From NCBI RefSeq assembly GCF_024919275.1, contig NZ_JANWGH010000001.1, positions 806,001 through 870,000 of the forward strand: 64,000 bases of DNA, read 5' to 3'. The stretch comes from Algoriphagus limi. Its GTDB lineage: Bacteria; Bacteroidota; Bacteroidia; Cytophagales; Cyclobacteriaceae. Positions 1 through 7,174 of this stretch are shown piece by piece. Below the pieces are notes generated by a model. It ran no database searches and was not told the DNA's origin. It saw nothing but the letters and a program-made list of their open reading frames with translations. Numbering within the stretch: position 1 is the stretch's first letter; each line of letters opens with the position of its first letter. Made by a program: the position numbers and the translations under genes.

Positions 1-2
1 AT

Positions 3-1175
3 CCACGGATGCCCACTATATCTGGATTGAGAAGAAGAGGATATACACCTGAATCTATTCGAAAATTTAGTGATGTTTCGGGTATTTCGAAAAGAGATAA
101 TGTGACGGATGTTTCACTTCTTGAATACTGTATTCGAGAGGATTTGAACAAACGTGCAACCCGTGTGATGGCAGTTTTGAATCCAGTAAAATTGGTAATT
201 ACCAATTATCCAGAAGGAAATACAGAAATGCTATCCATGGAAAATAATCCAGAGGATCCTAATTCCGGAACTCACGAAGTGCCTTTCTCACGTGAATTAT
301 ACATTGAGCGGGAAGACTTTAAGGAAGACGGAGGAAAGAAATTCTTTAGACTTTCCTTAGGAAATGAAGTTCGACTGAAAAGTGCCTACATCATTAAAGC
401 TGAGTCTGTGGTTAAAGATAAGGATGGAAATATATTGGAAATCCTGTGCACATATGATCCTGAGTCTCGCTCCGGAAGTGGTACTGAGGCAAGTATGCGA
501 AAAGTGAAAGGAACTCTCCATTGGGTTTCAATAGATCACGCGATCAAAGCTGAAGTAAGAGAATATGATCGACTCTTTTTAGATGAGGCACCTGATTCGC
601 ATGAAGACAAGAACTTCTTGGATTTTGTGAATCCAGAGTCCTTGAGAGTGATTAAAGAAGCATATCTAGAGCCCTACCTTTCAAATGCCACTTTGGATGA
701 CAAGTTTCAATTCCAGCGTTTAGGCTATTTCACACTTGATACAGATTCCAAAGAAGGTCAGCTGATTTTCAATAAAACCGTAGGATTAAAGGATACTTGG
801 GCTAAACAAAGTCAACAAGCGACACCTCAAGCTCAAAAAGCCGCTCCTGCTCCTTCCAACCAAGGAAAGCGAAAAGCACTGAATGAAATCCAACAAATCA
901 GTAAAAAGCTAACCAATTTCTCTGGGGATAAATTGGAAAGTGCTTTGTCCTCAATTTTGGATTTGGCAGAAGAAGTTAGCTATGAAGAGTTGGAACCTTT
1001 GTTCAATACGGCTGCAAAAAAAGTGGGAACCCGAATCGGTGTAATGCTTAGCCTTGGAGTTTTATTGAAAAAAGGACAAGCACGAAATGAAGCAATAAAT
1101 AGCTTTATTGAAGCTGGATTGGCAGATGATAATGAATTATTGAAAAGAGAGGCAGAAAAAGTAAATAGCCTTTAA
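3..1175 (+). CDS. glnS: Glutaminyl-tRNA synthetase, C-terminal part (5' end outside window)
   Basis: Charges tRNA-Gln with glutamine in the cytoplasm. The frame is already open at base 3 (Pro-Arg before the first ATG), and the residues that follow match the class I GlnRS segment after the KMSKR region (PRMPTISGLRRRG, then SCIREDLN-like and VKLVITNYPEG), so the true start lies upstream of the window. The beta-barrel anticodon-binding domains run to about residue 268 from the first ATG (ending FNKTVGLKDTWAKQ, where the E. coli enzyme also ends). An Ala/Pro/Gln-rich linker and a roughly 95-residue helical tail follow. The tail is an extension not found in E. coli GlnRS; it is faintly like the YqeY/GatB tail module, but I cannot prove that. 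A strong hairpin terminator follows. Confidence 0.95.
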   Translation, partial: PRMPTISGLRRRGYTPESIRKFSDVSGISKRDNVTDVSLLEYCIREDLNKRATRVMAVLNPVKLVITNYPEGNTEMLSMENNPEDPNSGTHEVPFSRELYIEREDFKEDGGKKFFRLSLGNEVRLKSAYIIKAESVVKDKDGNILEILCTYDPESRSGSGTEASMRKVKGTLHWVSIDHAIKAEVREYDRLFLDEAPDSHEDKNFLDFVNPESLRVIKEAYLEPYLSNATLDDKFQFQRLGYFTLDTDSKEGQLIFNKTVGLKDTWAKQSQQATPQAQKAAPAPSNQGKRKALNEIQQISKKLTNFSGDKLESALSSILDLAEEVSYEELEPLFNTAAKKVGTRIGVMLSLGVLLKKGQARNEAINSFIEAGLADDNELLKREAEKVNSL

Positions 1176-1195
1176 GATTTACTATAATTAATAAA

Positions 1196-1226
1196 AATAA
1201 AGCCACTGATAATCAGTGGCTTTATT
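1196..1226. terminator. Bidirectional intrinsic terminator between glnS and the molybdenum enzyme operon
   Basis: A 15-bp inverted repeat (AATAAAGCCACTGAT / ATCAGTGGCTTTATT) with almost no loop as written; the innermost pairs must open. A/T tails on both sides let it serve glnS on the plus strand and the convergent molybdopterin gene on the minus strand, whose stop is only a few bases away. Confidence 0.85.
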
Positions 1227-1230
1227 GGTT

Positions 1231-3393
1231 TTAGGATCTTCTAATTTCGAGTTTGATATCTGAAAATTCCTTTTGCTCTATAAAAGGTTGACTTCTTAGC
1301 CTCCTTCCGGTTGCAGCGAAGATTGCATTGGCAATAGCTCCGCCAGTTGGAGGTAGAGCTGGCTCACCCAAACCGGTAGGATCGTATCCTGAATCAATGA
1401 AATGTGTGTCAATTTCAGGAACTTCCTTCAAACGAATCAGCCTGTAAGAATCATAATTTCGCTGTTTAGGCAATCCATTTTCAAAAGTCAAATTGGTATA
1501 CATGGCATGTCCCATACCATCTACAATACCACCTCTGACCTGATGATTGGCGCCTGTTGGATTGACTACCATTCCGCAATCTGTCACAGCAGTAATTTTC
1601 TTCAGAACAGGAGTTCCTCCTTGCATTTCGATATTCGCAACTTGAGCCACATAAGATCGATGAGAGAAATAGACACTAAAGCCCTGCTTAACATCAGGAT
1701 TCTTACCCCAATTACCTTTTTCAGCGGCTGTTTTGACTACACCGATCATTCGATCCACATCATATCCAAGTTGACCTACAGGATTGTTTTTCGCTCGATC
1801 TAATAATTCCAAACGGAAAGCAACAGGATCCTTTCCTGCTTCCAAAGCCACTTCATCTAAAAAGCTTTGTTCTGCATATGCTAGGAAATTGGTGATTGGA
1901 GCTCTCCAAGCATTGGTTGTAATGCTTGATTCATAATTAACTGTTTCGATGAGAAGATTATCAACAGCTCCAGATGGGAAGTTATGTTCTCTGGTAGTAT
2001 TTCCAGCATTCATCCCTACTCCTCGCAGTTTATAGCCAATCATTGTTCCGTTTGCATCCAATGCAGCTTCAAAACGATAGCGAACAGCTGGTCGATAAGC
2101 CCCGCCTGTCAATTCATCCTCTCGGCTCCAAGTTACCTTAACAGGTGCATTGATGGCTTTGGAAATATGAACAGCTTCATCAACATAATCCGCCCGAAGC
2201 CTTCTACCAAATCCACCTCCTAATCGTGTGATTTCAACAGTTACATTTTCCGCAGGAATTCCCAAGATGGAGGCCGCAGTTTGTCTGGCTCGATCAGGTG
2301 TCTGTGTAGGCCCGATCAATTCGCAACGGTCTCCTTTGACATGAGCAAAGAAGTTCTCAGGCTCCATAGGAGAATGTGCCAAGAATGGACATTGGTATTC
2401 AGCTGTTACTACTTTTGCAGCATTTTGAAATGCAGATTTGATATCACCGTCTTGGCGTCTTACATCTGATTTACCATTTGCCATTAGCTCCTGGAAAATC
2501 CGATCATGGTCAGCTGAACTTTCTACGGTACTCTCTGCTTCATATTCAATTTTCAAAAGCTTTTTAGCCTTCATCAATGGCCAGGTAGAATTACCAACAA
2601 CGGCTACTGAATTGCCGAATTGAACAACATCAGTAATGCCTGAAACGGCTCTGGCAGCACCATCATCAATTGATTTGATCTTCATTCCAAAAGGAGCTCT
2701 TTGCACCATGGCGTGCATCATTCCTTCCCGATAAAAGTCCAAACCAAATAAAGGCTTACCAGTATAAATTTCATCAGCATCCACGTTCTTTACTGGTGTG
2801 CCAATGATCTTGAAATCTTTTTTGTCTTTAAGTTGTACTTCTTCTGGAGCTTCCATCTGCGCAGCTTCAGCTACAAACTCTCCGAAATGCCCAGACTTTC
2901 CTGATCCTTTATGAGAAATGATTCCATTTTCAACCGTAATTTCTTCCGCTGGAACATTCCACATTTTAGCAGCTGCTGCTACCAATACATATTTGGCAGT
3001 TGCTCCAGCTTTTCGAAGTCTTTCCCAGCTGTGAGGCATGGCGCCTGAACCACCGGTCAACTGACGGTCGTATTTTTCTGTATCCAAATTTGCCTGAATA
3101 ACACGCACCTTTTCCCAATCAGCGTCTAATTCTTCCGCAACTACCATTGGGAATGAGGTTTTGATATTTTGTCCCAATTCCGGGTTAGGAGAATAAATCA
3201 CCACATCTCCAGTTGGGGAAATGGAAAGATAGGCATTGAAAGGCTTGGCTTGCGCCAATACTTCTTCGGTGCTCAGTACTTCAACTTTTGGCGAATCGCA
3301 GCTAAACCAGTTGAAACCGATAAACAATCCACCAGCTGTGGTGCTGGCTATCTTTAGAAAATCTCTTCTACTTTCTCTAGTGACAGTTTTCAT
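1231..3393 (-). CDS. Molybdopterin-binding large subunit, isoquinoline 1-oxidoreductase/aldehyde dehydrogenase type
   Basis: Large subunit of an exported molybdenum hydroxylase of the xanthine oxidase superfamily (IorB-like, 720 residues, a usual length for this branch). The N-terminus has a twin-arginine signal (SRRDFLK followed by a hydrophobic stretch, residues 8-27), so the folded cofactor-loaded complex should be exported by Tat. The substrate-binding domain follows, then two cofactor-binding domains; the catalytic-glutamate motif GLGEPALPPTGG lies near residues 674-685. The [2Fe-2S] subunit gene sits 2 bp upstream on the same strand, so they form an operon. No FAD subunit is encoded nearby, as in IorAB-type enzymes that pass electrons to a cytochrome or the respiratory chain. 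The actual substrate (aldehyde or N-heterocycle) cannot be read from sequence. Confidence 0.88.
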   Translation of the reverse strand: MKTVTRESRRDFLKIASTTAGGLFIGFNWFSCDSPKVEVLSTEEVLAQAKPFNAYLSISPTGDVVIYSPNPELGQNIKTSFPMVVAEELDADWEKVRVIQANLDTEKYDRQLTGGSGAMPHSWERLRKAGATAKYVLVAAAAKMWNVPAEEITVENGIISHKGSGKSGHFGEFVAEAAQMEAPEEVQLKDKKDFKIIGTPVKNVDADEIYTGKPLFGLDFYREGMMHAMVQRAPFGMKIKSIDDGAARAVSGITDVVQFGNSVAVVGNSTWPLMKAKKLLKIEYEAESTVESSADHDRIFQELMANGKSDVRRQDGDIKSAFQNAAKVVTAEYQCPFLAHSPMEPENFFAHVKGDRCELIGPTQTPDRARQTAASILGIPAENVTVEITRLGGGFGRRLRADYVDEAVHISKAINAPVKVTWSREDELTGGAYRPAVRYRFEAALDANGTMIGYKLRGVGMNAGNTTREHNFPSGAVDNLLIETVNYESSITTNAWRAPITNFLAYAEQSFLDEVALEAGKDPVAFRLELLDRAKNNPVGQLGYDVDRMIGVVKTAAEKGNWGKNPDVKQGFSVYFSHRSYVAQVANIEMQGGTPVLKKITAVTDCGMVVNPTGANHQVRGGIVDGMGHAMYTNLTFENGLPKQRNYDSYRLIRLKEVPEIDTHFIDSGYDPTGLGEPALPPTGGAIANAIFAATGRRLRSQPFIEQKEFSDIKLEIRRS

Positions 3394-3395
3394 AA

Positions 3396-3854
3396 TTACT
3401 TGTTTTTAGCAGCTAAAGCCACAGCTTCCCGAATTTTGTGATAAGTACCGCAACGGCAAATATTCCGATTCATAGCATTGTCAATTTCTTCCATGCTCGG
3501 ATTAGGATTTTGCTCTAAAAAGGCAGCAGCCTGCATGATTTGCCCGCCTTGACAATAGCCGCATTGGGCCACATCTACTTCTTTCCAAGCTTGTTGCACA
3601 GGATGATCCCCGTTTTCTGAAAGCCCTTCAATGGTGGTTACTTCTGAATTTCCTACGCTGGAAACAGGTGTTACACAGGAAAAAGTTGGGTTTCCGTTGA
3701 TATGGACTGTACATGCTCCACATTGGGCGATTCCACATGAAAATTTGGTTCCAACCAAACCCAAATGATCTCGAAGAACCCATAGTAAAGGGGTATCATC
3801 CTCGACCTCTACCTGGAAACTCTTTCCGTTTACTTTAAGATTGAAACTAGCCAT
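3396..3854 (-). CDS. [2Fe-2S]-binding small subunit of the molybdenum hydroxylase (IorA-like)
   Basis: Electron-transfer subunit of 152 residues that pairs with the adjacent large subunit. The N-terminal plant-type ferredoxin domain has cluster cysteines C40, C45, C48 and C60 (CGIAQCGAC then C). The C-terminal four-helix domain binds the second cluster through C98, C101, C133 and C135 (CGYC and CRC). It has no signal peptide of its own and most likely travels with the Tat-tagged large subunit. The gene is first in the two-gene minus-strand operon, with 2 bp between the genes. The family is certain; physiological substrate and electron acceptor are unknown. Confidence 0.93.
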   Translation of the reverse strand: MASFNLKVNGKSFQVEVEDDTPLLWVLRDHLGLVGTKFSCGIAQCGACTVHINGNPTFSCVTPVSSVGNSEVTTIEGLSENGDHPVQQAWKEVDVAQCGYCQGGQIMQAAAFLEQNPNPSMEEIDNAMNRNICRCGTYHKIREAVALAAKNK

Positions 3855-4061
3855 GGTTATTTTTTTTAGGTAAGTTACAAAAAATCAAGCCTCTGAAAAT
3901 GCCATTTGTGGAATTCTACCATGAAATTCCTAGGAAGTGAAAGCTTAATTTTGTTCTTCCATTCATTTATTGCTTAAAAAATCTCGTTGAAGGGATTTAT
4001 TTAATGAGAATATTGTTTGAACCTATATTTCGAAAATTCACATCTCTAAACACTTTCTAAA

Positions 4062-5177
4062 GTGATTCGGTATCTTCTGCTTATCCCTTTGGGGATTATC
4101 GTTTTTCTCATAATATCAGTTGGATTATTTGTAAATCTCAGTCCTCAATTCGGAAGTAATCCCAGTGAAGAGCAGCGAATAGAATTCGAAAAACTCCCAC
4201 ATTATTCTGAAGGGAAATTTCAAAATTTGATACCGACGGAAATGAGTATGGATTTCGGAAAAAGCCTTAGGTTATTGCCGGAATTCTTCAAAAATGATCC
4301 ATCTCGACAGCCAGATTTTGAATTACCCATTGAAAAGGTTAACTCTATACAACTAGCTGAACCTTCAACGAATAATTTGATTTGGTTTGGCCATTCTGCT
4401 TTTTTAATTCAATTAGACGGAAAAAATATCCTGCTCGATCCTATGTTTGGAGATGTCCCTGCTCCACATCCTTGGCTAGGAAATAAGCGCTTTTTTGATG
4501 AATTGCCAATAGAAATTGAGCAGCTTCCAAACATTGATATGGTCTTATTTTCACATGATCACTATGACCATTTGGATTATGAATCTGTTATGCGATTAAA
4601 ATCCAAGACAAAGATGTTTTTGGTTCCCTTGGGAGTTGGCGCCCATTTAGAATCCTGGGGAATTCCAAAAGAAAATATTCAGGAATTGGATTGGTGGGAT
4701 GAAAGGAGTTTGAATGGAATTCAATTAGCCTTTGCTCCGAGCAGGCATTTTTCTGGCCGTGGATTATCCAATCGGTTTAGCACCTTGTGGGGTTCTTGGG
4801 TGATTAAAGGACAAAACGATAGCATCTATTTCAGTGGTGATGGAGGATATGGACCACACTTCAAAGAAATTGGAGAAAAATATGGTCCTTTTGATTTGGC
4901 TCTACTCGAATGCGGGCAGTACAATGAAAACTGGAAAGAAATACATATGGTGCCTGAAGAAACCGCTCAAGCAGGCTTGGATGTAAATGCAAAACAAATA
5001 ATGCCAATTCACTGGGGAGCGTTTAGTCTTGCCATGCATGGATGGACAGAACCAGTTGACAGGCTTTTAATCAAAGCAAATGAATTGGAAGTATCAGTAC
5101 AAACTCCCTTGATAGGAGAAACTTTCTATCTCCGAGGAGAAGAAGTGTACAATAGGAAATGGTGGATTAGACCTTAA
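4062..5177 (+). CDS. Membrane-anchored metallo-beta-lactamase-fold hydrolase (NAPE-PLD/UlaG-like)
   Basis: Zinc-dependent hydrolase of 371 residues. Residues 4-26 form a transmembrane or uncleaved signal segment. The metallo-beta-lactamase fold begins near residue 104, with the dinuclear metal motif HDHYDH at 165-170, a later FSGDGGYG segment providing the bridging Asp, and a histidine in the IHWGAF segment near the end. The arrangement resembles bacterial NAPE-PLD-like and UlaG-like proteins (outer-membrane-facing lipid or lactone hydrolases), but substrate cannot be assigned. The start is GTG at 4062; it is the only start that keeps the hydrophobic N-terminus. The gene stands alone between a divergent operon and a dehydrogenase gene. 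Confidence 0.82.
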   Translation: MIRYLLLIPLGIIVFLIISVGLFVNLSPQFGSNPSEEQRIEFEKLPHYSEGKFQNLIPTEMSMDFGKSLRLLPEFFKNDPSRQPDFELPIEKVNSIQLAEPSTNNLIWFGHSAFLIQLDGKNILLDPMFGDVPAPHPWLGNKRFFDELPIEIEQLPNIDMVLFSHDHYDHLDYESVMRLKSKTKMFLVPLGVGAHLESWGIPKENIQELDWWDERSLNGIQLAFAPSRHFSGRGLSNRFSTLWGSWVIKGQNDSIYFSGDGGYGPHFKEIGEKYGPFDLALLECGQYNENWKEIHMVPEETAQAGLDVNAKQIMPIHWGAFSLAMHGWTEPVDRLLIKANELEVSVQTPLIGETFYLRGEEVYNRKWWIRP

Positions 5178-5333
5178 TAATAATTCCACATTTCCTTCAA
5201 CGGATTTTATTTTCCCCTTATTATCAAAAGCTATTTTCTGCCAAAGGGAAAAATGGGATTTCCAGATGCTCGATTTATAAGCATTTTTCATAATTTGAAC
5301 ACTCAATCAAATAATTAAAAACCTACATAACCT

Positions 5334-6482
5334 ATGTCTAAGAAAATCAATGCTGCTATAGTGGGTACAGGCTTTATTGGCCCGGCTCATTTAGAAGCAC
5401 TTCGAAGAATCCCAAATATTGAGGTAATAGGACTCGTGGAAGTCACTCAAGAGCTTGCAGACGAAAAAGCCAAGCTACTTGGAATTCCGAAGGCCTATAC
5501 CTTTGATGAAATGTTAAAAGATTCGGAAGTCGATGTAGTACATATCTGTACACCGAACTTTTTGCATTATCCCCAAACCAAAGCCGCTTTAGAAGCTGGA
5601 AAGCATGCGATTTGTGAAAAACCACTTGCTGTAAAAATCGAAGAAGCTGAAGAGTTGGTTGCGATTGCAAAAGAAAAAGGATTGGTAAATGCGGTCCACT
5701 TCAACCTTCGCTATTACCCAATGATTCGCCAAATCAAAACCATGCGTGAAAAAGGTGAATTGGGAGATGTTTACAATGTAATGGGTTCCTATTTACAGGA
5801 TTGGTTGTTTTTGAAGACTGACTACAACTGGCGCTTAGAGCCTGATAAATCAGGGGATTCAAGAGCAATAGCTGATATTGGATCTCACCTTTTGGATATA
5901 ATTGAATATACCACGGGATTGAAAATTACCGAGGTTATGGCGGATTTCTCAACTGTTCACAAAACTCGCTTGAAGCCATTGAAAGCCATTGAAACCTACT
6001 CTGGCAAAATGCTTACCATGGACGATTATGAGGAAGTTCCAATCAATACAGAGGATCATGCAACTGTGATGCTTCGATTTGATAATGGGGCAAAAGGTTC
6101 TATCACCGTTTCACAAGTGAATGCCGGTCGAAAAAATCGATTAAACATTGAAATAGCAGGATCCAAGTGCAATTATGAATTCAATTCAGAAAGACCCAAT
6201 GAATTGTGGATTGGAAAGCGGGAAACTGCTAACGGGCAATTGATGAAGGACCCTTCCCTTTTCCATGCCGAGGCTTCTGCATTAATCAGTTTCCCAGGCG
6301 GTCATAATGAAGGCTTCCCTGATACTTCCAAGCAAATGTTTAAAGAAGTTTACGCAGCAGTAAAAGAAGGTAAGCAACCTGAAAAGCCAAGCTTCCCAAC
6401 ATTTGCAGATGGTCTTCGGGAACTGATTATCGGTGAGCGAATTATTGAAAGTAATAAGAAACAAGCCTGGGTTAAGGTTTAA
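5334..6482 (+). CDS. Gfo/Idh/MocA-family NAD(P)-dependent oxidoreductase
   Basis: Predicted sugar or cyclitol dehydrogenase, 382 residues, cytoplasmic (no signal). The Rossmann motif GTGFIGPAH is at 11-19, the conserved CEKPLA loop with the catalytic Lys at 94-99, and the DIGSHLLD motif with the active-site His at 181-188, all standard for the family. C-terminal substrate-binding domain from about 130. The family is broad (inositol, glucose, myo-inositol-like and anhydro-sugar substrates), so no specific activity is claimed. Single gene; a GC-rich hairpin without a T-tract lies just after its stop. Confidence 0.88.
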   Translation: MSKKINAAIVGTGFIGPAHLEALRRIPNIEVIGLVEVTQELADEKAKLLGIPKAYTFDEMLKDSEVDVVHICTPNFLHYPQTKAALEAGKHAICEKPLAVKIEEAEELVAIAKEKGLVNAVHFNLRYYPMIRQIKTMREKGELGDVYNVMGSYLQDWLFLKTDYNWRLEPDKSGDSRAIADIGSHLLDIIEYTTGLKITEVMADFSTVHKTRLKPLKAIETYSGKMLTMDDYEEVPINTEDHATVMLRFDNGAKGSITVSQVNAGRKNRLNIEIAGSKCNYEFNSERPNELWIGKRETANGQLMKDPSLFHAEASALISFPGGHNEGFPDTSKQMFKEVYAAVKEGKQPEKPSFPTFADGLRELIIGERIIESNKKQAWVKV

Positions 6483-6489
6483 AAATCAA

Positions 6490-6524
6490 GAAGCGGGAAG
6501 TGAAGTTTATTTACTTTCCGCTAA
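6490..6524. other. Hairpin after the Gfo/Idh/MocA gene
   Basis: AGCGG at the start pairs with CCGCT at the end, and AAGT with ACTT inside, giving an interrupted stem. There is no clean T-tract, so it may be a weak terminator or an RNA 3' end stabiliser. Confidence 0.4.
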
Positions 6525-6595
6525 CCTTTTGAAGCTAAATCCAGTTTTTAGAATTAATTGAAATTATATACCCTTTAACCTCCTTAAAAAACATC

Positions 6596-7111
6596 ATGAT
6601 GAAATTTAAAAATCTTCTTTTTGCTGCAATCTCATTTGGCGCATTTGTGTTTTCAGCTACAGCTCAAGAAAAGGCAAGTCCAGCTAGAACTGCTGAAGGA
6701 TCTGTCGGTGGAGCAAATATCACAATCAATTACTCCTCTCCTGCTGTAAAAGGCAGAATGATATGGGGAGATCTAGTACCTCTTGGTGAGGTATGGAGAG
6801 CTGGTGCCAATGAAGCAACCACCTTCACCACCGATAAGGACATTATGATTGAAGGTCAGAAACTTCCTGCAGGAACCTATTCCTTCTTTATTATTCCAGG
6901 TGAATATGAATCAACTTTCATTTTCAACACAGAAGCTAAGCAGTGGGGAGCATTTAACTATGATTCCTCAAAAGATGCGCTTCGTGTGAACGTACCCTCA
7001 CAACAAACTTCTACCATGGAGGAGCGCTTGGTATATGAAGTAAAGGCGGATCGATTTGAGATTCGTTGGGAATACGGAAAAGCTGAGGCGAAAATCGCTT
7101 CAGCACAATAA
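6596..7111 (+). CDS. DUF2911 family exported protein
   Basis: Bacteroidota-type DUF2911 protein of 171 residues. The N-terminus is a signal peptide (MMKFKNLLFAAISFGAFVFS, cleavage after ...SATAQ). The mature part has the family hallmarks: an SPA.....G....I.Y..P..KGR.IWG..VP.G..WR.GANEAT stretch and a following LPAGTYSFF segment, forming a small beta-rich domain. Function is not known; these proteins are periplasmic or surface-exposed. Two ATG codons are adjacent (6596 and 6599), so the start is uncertain by one residue. A perfect terminator follows, and the gene is transcribed alone. Confidence 0.88.
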   Translation: MMKFKNLLFAAISFGAFVFSATAQEKASPARTAEGSVGGANITINYSSPAVKGRMIWGDLVPLGEVWRAGANEATTFTTDKDIMIEGQKLPAGTYSFFIIPGEYESTFIFNTEAKQWGAFNYDSSKDALRVNVPSQQTSTMEERLVYEVKADRFEIRWEYGKAEAKIASAQ

Positions 7112-7130
7112 TTTTAAAACCACTTGAATG

Positions 7131-7160
7131 AAAGCCATCGGGAATCCTGATGGCTTTTTT
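7131..7160 (+). terminator. Intrinsic terminator after the DUF2911 gene
   Basis: 9-bp stem AAAGCCATC / GATGGCTTT with a 9-base loop, followed by an unbroken T-run. The first base of the hrpB promoter -7 element overlaps its last T. Confidence 0.88.
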
Positions 7161-7167
7161 AATTTTG
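7160..7167 (+). promoter_or_regulatory. Candidate Bacteroidota -7 element for hrpB
   Basis: TAATTTTG fits the TAnnTTTG consensus of the Bacteroidota housekeeping sigma factor and lies 8 bases before the hrpB ATG, which would give an almost leaderless message. No good TTG at -33 was found, so support is partial. Confidence 0.35.
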
Positions 7168-7174
7168 TGCCTAG

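Noticed and set aside
4003..4060. 18-codon frame ending one base before the GTG of the lactamase-fold gene
   Set aside because: Too short and without special codons; likely chance. It does not resemble a leader peptide.
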